Notes: a model not told the origin generated them from the letters alone. A DNA stretch of 64,000 nt from Osedax fenrisi (GCA_964019155.1 OZ025244.1:5822419-5886418); one strand, 5' to 3'. Positions 1 to 14,329 are shown, counted from the first letter of the stretch. Made by a program: numbers and translations.

Positions 1-1426
1 TCCCGAGTGAACCTATAAAAGCATATTTATTTATATTGTTATTTTCACAGTTGTGGTTAGGTTGGGTTAATTTTTAATTTTTGTAGGTTTTTTTTAGCTG
101 CATTACTTCCCGAGTGAACCTATAAAAGCATATTTATTTATATTGTTATTTTCACAGTTGTGGTTAGGTTGGGTTAAGTTTTAATTTGTGTAGGTTTTTT
201 TAGCTGCATTACTTCCCGAGTGAACCTATAAAAGCATATTTATTTATATTGTTATTTTCACAGTTGTGGTTAGGTTGGGTTAAGTTTTAATTTGTGTAGG
301 TTTTTTTTAGCTGCATTACTTCCCGAGTGAACCTATAAAAGCATATTCATTTATATTGTTATTTTCACAGTTGTGGTTAGATTGGATTAAGTTTTAATAT
401 TGGTGGTTTTTTTAGCTGCATTAATTCCCGAGTGAGCCTATAAAAGCATATTTATTTATATTGTTATTTTCACAGTTGTTATTAGATTGGGTTAAGTTTT
501 AATTTTCTTAGGTTTTTTTTAGCTCCATTACTTCCCGAGTGAGACTATAAAAGTATATTTTCACTATTGTGGTTAGGTTGGGTTAAGTTTTAATTTGTGT
601 AGGTTTTTTTTAACTGCATTACTTCCCGAGTGAGCCTATATAAGTATATTTTCACAGTTGTGGTTAGATTGGATTAAGTTTTAATATTGGTGTTTTTTTT
701 AGCTGCATCACTTCCCAAGTGAGCCTATACAAGTATATTGATATATGTCTTTGTGTGGTCATTGCTTTTAGAGTATTAGTAATTTTTCACAGTTGTGGTT
801 AGGTTGGGTTAAGTTTTAATTTTGGTAGGTTTTTTTTAGCTGCATTACTTCCCGAGTGAACCTATAAAAGCATATTTATTTATATTGTTATTTTCAAAGT
901 TGTGGTTAGGTTGGGTTAATTTTTAATTTTGGTAGTTTTTTTTTAGCTTCATTACTTCCCGAATGAACCTATAAAAGCATATTTATTTATATTGTTATTT
1001 TCACAGTTGTGGTTAGGTTGGGTTAAGTTTTAATTTGTGTAGGTTTTTTTAGCTGCATTTCTTCCCGAGTGAACCTATAAAAGCATATTTATTTATATTT
1101 TTATTTTCATTTTTGTGGTTAGGTTGGGTTAAGTTTTAATTTGTGTAGGTTTTTTTAGATGCATTACTTCCCGAGTGAACCTATAAAAGTATATTTATTT
1201 ATATTTTTATTTTCACAGTTTTAGTTAGGTTGGGTTAAGTTTTAATTTGTGTAGGTTTTTTAGCTGCATTACTTCCCGAGTGAACCTATATATGTATATT
1301 TTAACTATTGTTGGCTTAAGTTTTAATTTACCTATATAAACATATTAATAAAAATTCCCAAGTACATTACATCACTAAGTGAACGTTACGCGCGATCACG
1401 GGCGAAGCCGGGCCCCGACCGCCTAG
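1..1426 (+). mobile_element. Helitron-like unit U0, 3' part only
   Basis: The window opens inside a unit. Minisatellite monomers fill it to about 1320, then comes the common 3' tail: the short spacer CCCAAGTACATTACATCA, GAACGTTACGCGCGATCACG, the small hairpin GGC-GAA-GCC, GGGCCCC and a terminal CTAG at 1423-1426. GC-rich hairpin plus CTRR is the standard 3' end of Helitrons, which have no inverted terminal repeats. The next unit starts at 1427 with no spacer. Positions 1 to about 1000 resemble 13104-14100 in unit U3 (offset near 13.1 kb). Confidence 0.8.
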
Positions 1427-4400
1427 TCTATACTATAAGAGCGAAGTTGTCTGTGTGTGTGTGTCTGTGTGTGTGTGTAAGTAGAAGGATTTCGCGAAAG
1501 CGAAATCCGTTTTCCGTAAGGAAAACGTCGGGTGATAAAGTGGGGCAGCGGGCTTGAAATAGATGATTTACTTTTTTGGATATGTATTCGCGCGATACCA
1601 ATAATCGTTAAATAGTGTCATTTTTTAGTCGATTTACGTAATCGAAAAATTTAAATTCGAAGCAAATTTTTAATAACAAACTTTATCGTGAATAATTTGA
1701 TGGTAAATAATTTCGTAAAAATGAGTTTCTTTAATTTCGAATACATTACGTAGATTTACGAAATGGTACTTCCGGTTTGAATATCTGAATACAAATTTTT
1801 AAATCGGAATTTTCGTACCCGTATTATTGAGAAAAAGTTCACGGACGGGTAAAATCGAGTTAATATTAATTATTTCCTATCTACGCCATGTAAAAATAAA
1901 TTATTAAACATATGTGATACGATACGGTGATGTGAAAAATCAAAATCTACAATAATTATTCGATTTCACTAATTTTAACTTTATTAAATATATAATTAAA
2001 ATAGAATATAATTTTATAAATTGGGACTTCTTATGTTTAATATTCTTCGAGCTACGGACGAAATAGTGAAAAATACATGATTTTAGAGTAGTCTATTTGA
2101 CCGACTTCCGGTAATATTTTCGTATAAATTATGGATTCATCAGATTTGGAGTACGAAAATACATGTAATAAAATAAGAAAAATCATGAAAATATGAATAA
2201 TAGGGTTTCGATCTCTGTTTTAATATTTCGACAAATGTTATCATTATATGGTCAAATAAAAAAATATAGATTTATAAAAAAATATTTTTTATAAAATCTA
2301 TTCTATAATTATATATGCATTACATACCGAGTGAGACTATACAAGCATATATATATATATATATATGTCTATGTGGTCATTGATATTTTTAGTTTTAGTT
2401 ATTGTCACTGTTGTATGTAGATTGGGTTCAGTTTTAATATTGGTAGATATTTTGTAGCTGCATTACTTCCCGAGTGAGCCTATACAAGGATATTTTCACA
2501 GTTGTGGTTAGGTTGGGTTAAGTTTTAATTTGTGTAGGTTTTTTTTAGCTGCATTCATTCTCGAGTGAGCCTATAAAAGTATATTTTCACTGTTGGGGTT
2601 AGGTTGGGTTAAGTTTTAATTTGTGGAGGTTTTTTTTAGCTGCATTACTTACCATGTGAGCCTATACAATTATATTTTCACAGTTGTGGTTAGGTTGGAT
2701 TAAGTTTTAATATTGGTGGTTTTTTTTAGCTGCATTACTTCCCGAGTGAACCTATAAAAGCATATTTATTTATATTATTATTTTCACAGTTGTGGTTAGG
2801 TTGGGTTAAGTTTTAATTTTGGTAGGTTTTTTTTAGCTGCATTACATCCCGAGTGAACCTATAAAAGCATATTTATTTATATTGTTATTTTCACTATTGT
2901 TGTTAGATTGGATTAAGTTTTAATATTGGTGGTATTTTTAGCTTCATTACTTCCCGAGTTAACCTATAAAAGCATATTTATTTATATTTTTATTTTCACA
3001 GTTGTGGTTAGGTTGGGTTAAGTTTTAATATTGGTAGGTTTTTTTTAGCTGCATTACTTCCCGAGTGATCCTATAAAAGTATATTGTCACTGTTGTGGTT
3101 AGGTTGGGTTAAGTTTTAATTTGTGGAGGTTTTTTTAGCTGCATTACTTCCCGAGTGAGCATATACAAGCATATTTTCTAAGTTGTAGTTAGGTTGGGTT
3201 AAGTTTTAATTTGGGTAGTTTTTTTTAGCTGCATTACTTCCCGAGTGAGCATATACAAGCATATTTTCTAAGTTGTAGTTAGGTTGGGTTAAGTTTTAAT
3301 TTGGGTAGGTTTTTTTTAGCTACATTACTTCCCGAGTGATCCTATACAAGGATATTTACACAGTTGTGGTTAGATTGGATTAAGTTTTAATTTGTGGATG
3401 TTTTTTTAGCTACATTACTTCCCGAGTGAGCCTATAAAAGTATATTTTCACTGTTGTGGTTAGGTTGGGTTAAGTTTTAATTTTGGTGGTTTTTTTTAGC
3501 TGCATTACTTCCCGAGTGAGTATATACAAGTATATTTTCACGGTTGTGATTAGGTTGGGTTAAGTTTTAATTTGTGGAGGTTTTTTTTAGCTGCATTACT
3601 TCCCATGTGAGCCTATAAAAGTATATTTTCACAGTTGTGGTTAGGTTGGATTAAGTTTTAATATTGGTGTTTTTTTTAGCTGCATTACTTCCCGAGTGAG
3701 CATATACAAGCATATTTTCTAAGTTGTAGTTAGGTTGGGTTAAGTTTTAATTTGGGTAGGTTTTTTTTAGCTACATTACTTCCCGAGTGATCCTATACAA
3801 GGATATTTACACAGTTGTGGTTAGATTGGATTAAGTTTTAATTTGTGGATGTTTTTTTAGCTGCATTACTTCCCGAGTGAGCCTATAAAAGTATATTTTC
3901 ACTGTTGTGGTTAGGTTGGGTTAAGTTTTAATTTTGGTGATTTTTTTTAGCTGCATTACTTCCCGAGTGAGTATATACAAGTATATTTTCACGGTTGTGA
4001 TTAGGTTGGGTTAAGTTTTAATTTGTGGAGGTTTTTTTTAGCTGCATTACTTCCCATGTGAGCCTATAAAAGTATATTTTCACAGTTGTGGTTAGGTTGG
4101 ATTAAGTTTTAATATTGGTGTTTTTTTTAGCTGCATTACTTCCCGAGTGAGACTATAAAAGTATATTGTCACTGTTGTGGTTAGGTTGGGTTAAGTTTTA
4201 ATTTGTGTAGGTTTTTTTTAGCTTCATTACTTCCCGAGTGAGCTTATACAAGGATATTTTCACAGTTGTGGTTAGGTTGGGTTAAGTTTTAATTTTTGTA
4301 GTTTTTTTTAGCAACATTACTTCCTGAGTGAGTCTATACAAGCATAGTATTTATATTGTTATTTTCACAGTTGTGGTTAGGTTGGGTTAATTTTTAATTT

Positions 4401-7400
4401 TGGTAGGTTTTTTTTAGCTGCATTACTTCCCGAGTGAACCTATAAAAGCATATTTATTTATATTGTTATTTTCACAGTTGTGGTTAGATTGGATTAAGTT
4501 TTAATATTGGTGTTTTTTTTAGCTGCATCACTTCCCGAGTGAGCCTATACAAGTATATTGATATATGTCTTTGTGTGGTCATTGCTTTTAGAGTATTAGT
4601 AATTTTTCACAGTTGTGGTTATGTTGGGTTAAGTTTTAATTTTTGTAGTTTTTTTTAGCAACATTACTTCCTGAGTGAGTCTATACAAGCATAGTATTTA
4701 TATTTTTATTTTCACAGTTGTGGTTAGGTTGGGTTAATTTTTAATTTTGGTAGGTTTTTTTTTGCTGCATTACTTCCCGAGTGAACCTATAAAAGCATAT
4801 TTATTTATATTGTTATTTTCAAAGTTGTGGTTAGGTTGGGTTAATTTTTAATTTTGGTAGTTTTTTTTTAGCTTCATTACTTCCCGAATGAACCTATAAA
4901 AGCCTATTTATTTATATTGTTATTTTCACAGTTGTGGTTAGGTTAGGTTAAGTTTTAATTTTGGTAGGTTTTTTTTAGCTGCATTACTTCCCGAGTGAAC
5001 CTATAAAAGCATATTTATTTATATTGTTATTTTCACAGTTGTGGTTAGGTTGGGTTAAGTTTTAATTTTGGTAGGTTTTTTTTGGCTGCATTACATCCCG
5101 AGTGAACCTATAAAAGCATATTTATTTATATTGTTATTTTCACTATTGTTGTTAGATTGGATTAAGTTTTAATATTGGTGGTATTTTTAGCTTCATTACT
5201 TCCCGAGTTAACCTATAAAAGCATATTTATTTATATTGTTATTTTCACAGTTGTGGTTAGGTTGGGTTCAGTTTTAATATTGGTAGGTTTTTTTTAGATG
5301 CATTACTTCCCGAGTGAACCTATAAAAGCATATTTATTTATATAGTTATTTTCACAGTTGTGGTTAGGTTGGGTTAAGTTTTAATTTTGGTAGCTTTTTT
5401 TAGCTGCATTACTTCCCGAGTGAACCTATATAATTATGTTTTTACAGTTGTGGTTAGGTTGGGTTAAGTTTTAATTTATGGAGGTTTTTTTTAGCTACAT
5501 TACTTCCCATGTGAGCCTATACAATTATATTTGCACAGTTGTGGTTAGGTTTGGTTAAGATTTAATTTGTGTAGGTTTTTTTTAGCTGCATTACTTCCCG
5601 AGTGAGCCTATAAAAGCATATTTATGTATATTGTTATTTTCACAGTTGTGGGTTAGGTTGGGTTAAGTTTTAATTTTGGTGGTTTTTTTTAGCTGCATTA
5701 CTTCCCGAGTATGTATATACAAGTATATTTTCACGGTTGTGGTTAGGTTGGGTTAAGTTTTAATTTTGGTGGTTTTTTTTAGCTGCATTACTTCCCGAGT
5801 GAGCCTATAAAAGCATATTAATTTATATTGTTATTTTAACAGTTGTGGTTAGGTTGGATTAGGTTTTAATTTCTGTAGGTTTTTTTAGCCGCATTACTTC
5901 CCGAGTGAGCCTATAAAAGTATATTGTCACGGTTGTGGTTAGGTTGGGTTAAGTTTTAATTTTTGAAGGTTTTTTTTAGCTGCATTACTTCCCGAGTGAG
6001 CCTATAAAAGTATATTTTCACTGTTGTGGTTAGGTTGGGTTAAGTTTTAATATTGGTAGGTTTTTTTTAGCTGCATTACTTCCCGAGTGATCCTATAAAA
6101 GTATATTGTCACTGTTGTGGTTAGGTTGGGTTAAGTTTTAATTTGTGGAGGTTTTTTAGCTGCATTACTTCCCGAGTGAGCATATACAAGCATATTTTCT
6201 AAGTTGTAGTTAGGTTGGGTTAAGTTTTAATTTGGGTAGTTTTTTTTAGCTGCATTACTTCCCGAGTGAGCATATACAAGCATATTTTCTAAGTTGTAGT
6301 TAGGTTGGGTTAAGTTTTAATTTGGGTAGGTTTTTTTTAGCTACATTACTTCCCGAGTGATCCTATACAAGGATATTTACACAGTTGTGGTTAGATTGGA
6401 TTAAGTTTTAATTTGTGGATGTTTTTTTAGCTGCATTACTTCCCGAGTGAGCCTATAAAAGTATATTTTCACTGTTGTGGTTAGGTTGGGTTAAGTTTTA
6501 ATTTTGGTGGTTTTTTTTAGCTGCATTACTTCCCGAGTGAGTATATACAAGTATATTTTCACGGTTGTGATTAGGTTGGGTTAAGTTTTAATTTGTGGAG
6601 GTTTTTTTTAGCTGCATTACTTCCCATGTGAGCCTATAAAAGTATATTTTCACAGTTGTGGTTAGGTTGGATTAAGTTTTAATATTGGTGTTTTTTTTAG
6701 CTGCATTACTTCCCGAGTGAGCATATACAAGCATATTTTCTAAGTTGTAGTTAGGTTGGGTTAAGTTATAATTTGGGTAGGTTTTTTTTAGCTACATTAC
6801 TTCCCGAGTGATCCTATACAAGGATATTTACACAGTTGTGGTTAGATTGGATTAAGTTTTAATTTGTGGATGTTTTTTTAGCTGCATTACTTCCCGAGTG
6901 AGCCTATAAAAGTATATTTTCACTGTTGTGGTTAGGTTGGGTTAAGTTTTAATTTTGGTGGTTTTTTTTAGCTGCATTACTTCCCGAGTAAGTATATACA
7001 AGTATATTTTCACGGTTGTGATTAGGTTGGGTTAAGTTTTAATTTGTGGAGGTTTTTTTTAGCTGCATTACTTCCCATGTGAGCCTATAAAAGTATATTT
7101 TCACAGTTGTGGTTAGGTTGGATTAAGTTTTAATATTGGTGTTTTTTTTAGCTGCATTACTTCCCGAGTGAGACTATAAAAGTATATTGTCACTGTTGTG
7201 GTTAGGTTGGGTTAAGTTTTAATTTGTGTAGGTTTTTTTTAGCTTCATTACTTCCCGAGTGAGCTTATACAAGGATATTTTCACAGTTGTGGTTAGGTTG
7301 GGTTAAGTTTTAATTTTTGTAGTTTTTTTTAGCAACATTACTTCCTGAGTGAGTCTATACAAGCATAGTATTTATATTGTTATTTTCACAGTTGTGGTTA

Positions 7401-8793
7401 GGTTGGGTTAATTTTTAATTTTGGTAGGTTTTTTTTAGCTGCATTACTTCCCGAGTGAACCTATAAAAGCATATTTATTTATATTGTTATTTTCACAGTT
7501 GTGGTTAGATTGGATTAAGTTTTAATATTGGTGTTTTTTTTAGCTGCATCACTTCCCGAGTGAGCCTATACAAGTATATTGATATATGTCTTTGTGTGGT
7601 CATTGCTTTTAGAGTATTAGTAATTTTTCACAGTTGTGGTTATGTTGGGTTAAGTTTTAATTTTTGTAGTTTTTTTTAGCAACATTACTTCCTGAGTGAG
7701 TCTATACAAGCATAGTATTTATATTTTTATTTTCACAGTTGTGGTTAGGTTGGGTTAATTTTTAATTTTGGTAGGTTTTTTTTTGCTGCATTACTTCCCG
7801 AGTGAACCTATAAAAGCATATTTATTTATATTGTTATTTTCAAAGTTGTGGTTAGGTTGGGTTAATTTTTAATTTTGGTAGTTTTTTTTTAGCTTCATTA
7901 CTTCCCGAATGAACCTATAAAAGCCTATTTATTTATATTGTTATTTTCACAGTTGTGGTTAGGTTAGGTTAAGTTTTAATTTTGGTAGGTTTTTTTAGCT
8001 GCATTACTTCCCGAGTGAGACTATAAAAGTATATTTTCACTATTGTGGTAGGTTGGGTTAAGTTTTAATTTGTGTAGGTTTTTTTTAACTGCATTACTTC
8101 CCGAGTGAGCCTATATAAGTATATTTTCACAGTTGTGGTTAGATTGGATTAAGTTTTAATATTGGTGTTTTTTTTAGCTGCATCACTTCCCGAGTGAGCC
8201 TATACAAGTATATTGATATATGTCTTTGTGTGGTCATTGCTTTTAGAGTATTAGTAATTTTTCACAGTTGTGGTTAGGTTGGGTTAAGTTTTAATTGTTG
8301 TAGTTTTTTTTAGCAACATTACTTCCTGAGTGAGTCTATACAAGCTTAGTATTTATATTGTTATTTTCACAGTTGTGGTTAGGTTGGGTTAATTTTTAAT
8401 TTTGGTAGGTTTTTTTAGCTACTTTACTTCCCGAGTGAACCTATAAAAGCATATTTATTTATATTGTTATTTTCACAGGTATGGTTAGGTTGGGTTAAGT
8501 TTTAATTTGTGTAGGTTTTTTTAGCTGCATTTCTTCCCGAGTGAACCTATAAAAGCATATTTATTTATATTTTTATTTTCATTTTTGTGGTTAGGTTGGG
8601 TTAAGTTTTAATTTGTGTAGGTTTTTTTAGATGCATTACTTCCCGAGTGAACCTATATATGTATATTTTAACTATTGTTGGCTTAAGTTTTAATTTACCT
8701 ATATAAACATATTAATAAAAATTCCCAAGTACATTACATCATCAAGTGAACGTTACGCGCGATCACGGGCGAAGCCGGGCCCCGACCGCCTAG
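1427..8793 (+). mobile_element. Helitron-like unit U1 (7.4 kb, complete)
   Basis: The 5' end is TCTATACTATAAGAGCG at 1427, followed by a (TG)n tract, two hairpins (1487-1508 and 1509-1526) and a unique module to about 2330. Minisatellite monomers then run to about 8690, and the 3' tail ends in CTAG at 8790-8793. Inside, a block of about 2 kb (about 3001-4990) recurs at about 6022-8010, a spacing of 3.02 kb. No transposase (Rep/helicase) is encoded, so the unit is non-autonomous. Its part from about 3226 onward matches U5 from about 20041. Confidence 0.85.
1487..1526 (+). other. Twin hairpin near the Helitron 5' end (U1 version)
   Basis: Two perfect hairpins lie back to back. Hairpin 1 has a 9-bp stem GGATTTCGC/GCGAAATCC with loop GAAA. 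Hairpin 2 has a 7-bp stem GTTTTCC/GGAAAAC with loop GTAA. The same pair sits about 50-60 bp from the 5' end of all seven complete units (others at 8842, 11319, 14384, 18577, 25978 and 28450). In those copies stem 1 reads GGATCTCGC/GCGAGATCC, so a T-A pair has become C-G with both sides changed, and the loop is GAAC. Confidence 0.85.
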
Positions 8794-11264
8794 TCTATAC
8801 TATATTAGCGAAAATGTCTGTCTGTGTGTGTGTAAGTATTAGGATCTCGCGAACGCGAGATCCGTTTTCCGTAAGGAAAACCGCAGGTGATAAAGTGGGG
8901 CAGCGGGGTTTTAATAGATGATTTACTTTTTTGAATATGTATTCACGTGATACCAATAATCGTTAAATAGTGTCATTTTTTAGTCGATTTACGTAATCGA
9001 AAAATTTAAATTCGACGCAAATTTTTAATAACAAACTTTATCGTGAATAATTTGATGGTAAATAATTTCGTAAAAATGAGTTTCTTTAATTTAGAATACA
9101 TTACGTAGATTTACGAAATCGTACTTCCGGTTTGAATATCTAAATACAAATTGGTACATCGTAATTTATTTACCCGTATTATTGAGGTGAAATTCAAGAA
9201 TATGTAAAATCGAGTTAATATTAATTATTTCCTATCTACGCCATGTAAACATAAATTATTAAACATAGGTGATACAATCTTAATATATAATTAGGTGAGT
9301 TAAAAAATCAAAATCTATAATAATTATTCGATTTCAATAATTTTAACTTTATTAAATATATAATTAAAATAGAATATACTTTGATAAATTGTGACTTCTT
9401 ATGTTTAATATTCTTCGAGCTACAGCCGAAAAAGTGAAAAATACAGGATTTTAGAATAGTCTATTTGACCGACTTCCGGTAATATTTTCGTATAAATTAT
9501 GGATTCATCAGATTAGGAGTACGAAAATACATGTAATAAAATGAGAAAAATCATGAAAATATGAATAATAGGGTTTCCATCTCTGTTTTAATATTTCGCC
9601 AAATGTCATCATATATATGGTCAAAGAATAAAAATATAGATTTATAAAACAATATTTGATCTAAAATCTATTCTAAAATCTATTCACAGTTGTGGTTAGG
9701 TTGGGTTAAGTTTTAATTTGTGGAGGTTTTTTTTAGCTGCATTACTTCCCGAGTGAGCTTATAAAAGTATATTTTAACTGTTGTGGTTAGGTTGGGTTAA
9801 TTTTTAATTTTTGGAGGTTTTTTTTAGCTGCATTACTTCCCAATTGAGTCTATAAAATATTTTTTCTAAAATATATTCTATAATTATATATGAATTACTT
9901 CCAGAGTGAGCCTACAAGTATATTTTCACTGTTGTGGTTAGGTTGGGTTAAGTTTTAATTTGTGGAGGTTTTTTTTAGCTGCATTACTTCCTGAGTGAAC
10001 CTATAAAAGCATATTTATTTATATTGTTATTTTCACAGTTGTGGTTAGGTTGGATTAAGTTTTAATATTTGTGGTTTTTTTTAGTTGCATTACTTCCCGA
10101 GTGAGCCTATAAAAGTATATTTTTACTGTTGAGGTTAGGTTGGGTTAAGTTTTAATTTGTGGAGGTTTTTTTTAGATGCATTACTTCTCATGTGAGCCTA
10201 TACAAGTATATTTTCACTGTTGGGGATAGGTTGGGTTAAGTTTTAATTTTTATAGGTTTTTTTAAATGCATTACTTCCCGAGTGAGCCTATACAATTATA
10301 TTTTCACAGTTGTGGTTAGGTTGGGTTAAGTTTTAATTTGTGGAGGTTTTTTTTAGCTGCATTACTTCCAGAGTGAGCTTATAAAAGTATATTAATTTAT
10401 ATTGTTATTTTCACAGTTGTGGTTAGGTTGGGTTAAGTTTTAATTTGTGTAGTTTTTTTTTAGCTGCATTACTTCCCGAGTGAGCATATACAAGCATATT
10501 TTCTAAGTTGTAGTTAGGTTGGGTTAAGTTTTAATTTGGGTAGGTTTTTTTTAGCTACATTACTTCCCGAGTGAGCCTATACAAGGATATTTACACAGTT
10601 GTGGTTAGATTGGATTAAGTTTTAATATTGGTGGTTTTTTTTAGATGCATTACTTCCCGAGTGAACCAATATAAGCATAATGATATATGTATGTATATGT
10701 ATGTATGTTAAATTATATTTTGAGTATTATTTTAACAGTTTAGTTCAGGTTGGGTTAAGTTTTAATTTGTGTAGGTTTATTTTAGCTGCATTACTTCCCG
10801 AGTAAGCCTATACAAGTATATTCATTTATATTGTTATTTTCACAGTTGTGGTTAGATTGGATTAAGTTTTAATTTGTGTAGGTTTTTTTAGCTGCATTAC
10901 TTCCCGAGTGAGCCTATACAAGGATATTTTCACAGTTGTGGTTAGGTTTGGTTAAGTTTTAATTTGTGTAGGTTTTTTTTATCTGCATTACTTCCCGAGT
11001 TAGCTAATAAAAGTATATTTTTACTGTTGTGGTTAGGTTGTGTTAAGTTTTAATTTGTGTAGGTTTTTTTTAGCTGAATTACTTCCCGAGTGAGACTATA
11101 CAAGGATATTTGCACAGTTGTGGTTAGATTGGATTAAGTTTTAATATTGGTGGTTTTTTTTAGCTGCATCACTTCCCGAGTACATTACATCACCTCCCGA
11201 GTATATTACATCAACAAGTGAACGTTACGCGCTATCACGGGCGAAGCCGGGCCCCGGCCGCCTA
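8794..11264 (+). mobile_element. Helitron-like unit U2 (2.5 kb, complete)
   Basis: It starts TCTATACTATATTAGCG directly after the CTAG of U1. Hairpins lie at 8842-8863 and 8864-8881, the unique module runs to about 9690, and short and long monomers run to about 11180. The tail reads ...CGGCCGCCTA and, unlike most copies, lacks the final G before the next TC. The unit is close to identical with U6 (25930-28401) over its whole length, including the rare tract around 10680-10740 with ATGTATGTATATG. Confidence 0.85.
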
Positions 11265-14200
11265 TCTATACTATAAGAGCGAAGTTGTCTGTGTGTGTGT
11301 CTGTGTGTGTAAGTATTAGGATCTCGCGAACGCGAGATCAGTTTTCCGTAAGGAAAACCTCAGGTGATAAAGTGGGGCAGCGGGGTTTTAATAGATGATT
11401 TACTTTTTTGAATATGTATTCGCGCGATACCAAATATCGTTAAATAGTGTCATTTTTTAGTCGATTTACGTAATCGAAAAATTTAAATTCGACGCAAATT
11501 TTTAATAACAAACTTTATCGTGAATAATTTGATGGTAAATAATTTCGTAAAAATGAATTTCTTTAATTTAGAATACATTACGTAGATTTACGAAATCGTA
11601 CTTCCGGTGTGAATATCTAAATAACAATTGTTGCATCGGAATTAATTTACCCGTATTATTGAGGTGAAATTTACTAATATGTAAAATCGAATTAATATTA
11701 ATTATTTCCTATCTACGCCATGTAAAAATAAATTATTAAACATAGGTGATACGATACGTTGGTTTTTTTTATCTGAATTACTTCCCGAGTAAGACTATAC
11801 AAGGATATTTGCACAGTTGTGGTTAGATTGTATTAAGTTTTAATATTGGTGGTTTTTTTTAGCTGCATTACTTCCCGAGTGAACCAATATAAGCATAATG
11901 ATATATGTATGTATATGTATGTATGTTAAATTATATTTTGAGTATTATTTTAACAGTTTAGTTCAGGTTGGGTTAAGTTTTAATTTGTGTAGGTTTTTTT
12001 TAGCTGCATTACTTCCCGAGTGAGCCTATACAAGGATATTTTCACAGTTGTGATTAGGTTGGGTTAAGTTTTAATTTGTGTAGGTTTTTTTTAGCTGCAT
12101 TACTTCCCGAGTTAGCTAATAAAAGTATATTTTTACTGTTGTGGTTAGGTTGGGTTAAGTTTTAATTTGTGTATGTTTTTTTTAGATGCATTACTTCCCG
12201 AGTGACCCTAGGATATGTACACAGTTGTGGTTAGATTGGATTACGTTTTAATATTGGTGGTTTTTTTTAGCTGCATTACCTCCCGAGTGAGCCTATAAAA
12301 GCATTTTTATTTATATAGTTATTTTCATAGTTGTGGTTAGATTGGATTAAGTTTTAATTTGTGGAGTTTTTTTTTAGCTGCATTACTTCTCGAGTGAGCC
12401 TATAAAAGTATATTGTCACGGTTGTGGTTAGGTTTGGTTACGTTTTACTTTTTGGAGATTTTTTTAGCTGCATTACTTCCCGAGTGAGACTATAAAAGTA
12501 TATTTTCACTGTTATGGTTAGGTTGGGTTAAGTTTTAATGTTTGGAGGTTTTTTTGTAGCTGCATTACTTCCCGAGTGAGACTATAACTTCATATTTATT
12601 TATATTGTTATTTTTACAGTTATGGATAGGTTGGGTTAAGTTTAAATTTGTGGAGGTTTTTTTTAGCTGAATTACTTCTCGAGTGAGCCTATAAAAGTAT
12701 ATTGTAACGGTTGTGGTTAGGTTGGGTTAAGTTTTAATTTGTGGAGGATTTTTTTAGCTGCATTACTTCCCGAGTGAGCTTATACAAGTATATTTTCACT
12801 GTTGTGGTTAGGTTGTGTTAAGTTTTAATTTGTGTAGGTTTTTTTTAGCTACATTACTACCCAATTGAACCTATATAAACATATTTATTTATATAGTTAT
12901 ATTCACAGTTGTGGTTAGATTGGATTAAGTTTTAATATTGGTGATTTTTTTAGCTAATTTTTTTAATTTGTGGAGGTTTTTTTAGCTGCATTACTTCCCG
13001 AGTGAGCATATAAAAGCATATTTATTTATATTGTTATTTTCACAGTTGTGGTTAGGTTGGGTTAAGTTTTAATTTTGGTAGGTTTTTTTTAGCTGAATTA
13101 CTTCCCGAGTGAACCTATAAAAGCATATTTATTTATATTGTTATTTTCACAGTTGTGGTTAGGTTGGGTTAATTTTTAATTTTGGTAGGTTTTTTTTAGC
13201 TGCATTACTTCCCGAGTTAACCTATAAAAACATATTTATTTATATTGTTATTTTCACAGTTGTGGTTAGGTTGGGTTAAGTTTTAATTTGTGTAGGTTTT
13301 TTTAGCTGCATTACTTCCCGAGTGAACCTATAAAAGCATATTTATTTATATTGTTATTTTCACAGTTGTGGTTAGGTTGGGTTAAGTTTTAATTTGTGTA
13401 GGTTTTTTTTAGCTGCATTACTTCCCGAGTGAACCTATAAAAGCATATTCATGTATATTGTTATTTTCACAGTTGTGGTTAGATTGGATTAAGTTTTAAT
13501 ATTGGTGGTTTTTTTTAACTGCATTAATTCCCGAGTGAGCCTATAAAAGCATATTTATTTATATTGTTATTTTCACAGTTGTTATTAGATTGGGTTAAGT
13601 TTTAATTTTCTTAGGTTTTTTTTAGCTCCATTACTTCCCGAGTGAGACTATAAAAGTATATTTTCACTATTGTGGTTAGGTTGGGTTAAGTTTTAATTTG
13701 TGTAGGTTTTTTTTAACTGCATTACTTCCCGAGTGAGCCTATATAAGTATATTTTCACAGTTGTGGTTAGATTGGATTAAGTTTTAATATTGGTGTTTTT
13801 TTTAGCTGCATCACTTCCCAAGTGAGCCTATACAAGTATATTGATATATGTCTTTGTGTGGTCATTGCTTTTAGAGTATTAGTAATTTTTCACAGTTGTG
13901 GTTAGGTTGGGTTAAGTTTTAATTTTGGTAGGTTTTTTTTAGCTGCATTACTTCCCGAGTGAACCTATAAAAGCATATTTATTTATATTGTTATTTTCAA
14001 AGTTGTGGTTAGGTTGGGTTAATTTTTAATTTTGGTAGTTTTTTTTAGCTTCATTACTTCCCGAATGAACCTATAAAAGCATATTTATTTATATTGTTAT
14101 TTTCACAGTTTTGGTTAGGTTGGGTTAAGTTTTAATTTGTGGAGGTTTTTTTTAGCTGCATTACATCCCGAGTGAACCTATAAAAGCATATTGATAAATG

Positions 14201-14329
14201 TGTGTATGTGTCATTGATATTTTAAGTTATAGTACCTATATAAACATATTAATAAACATTCCCAAGTACATTACATCATCAAGTGAACGTTACGCGCGAT
14301 CACGGGCGAAGCCGGGCCCCGACCGCCTA
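11265..14329 (+). mobile_element. Helitron-like unit U3 (3.1 kb, shortened 5' module)
   Basis: It starts TCTATACTATAAGAGCG. Hairpin 1 (11319-11340) has lost pairing at its base (the arm ends GATCA instead of GATCC); hairpin 2 (11341-11358) is intact. The unique module stops near 11758, about 400 bp earlier than in other units, and switches in mid-sequence into minisatellite. The tail again ends CCTA without G before the next TC. Its last kilobase of monomers matches the start of the window (U0). Confidence 0.82.
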
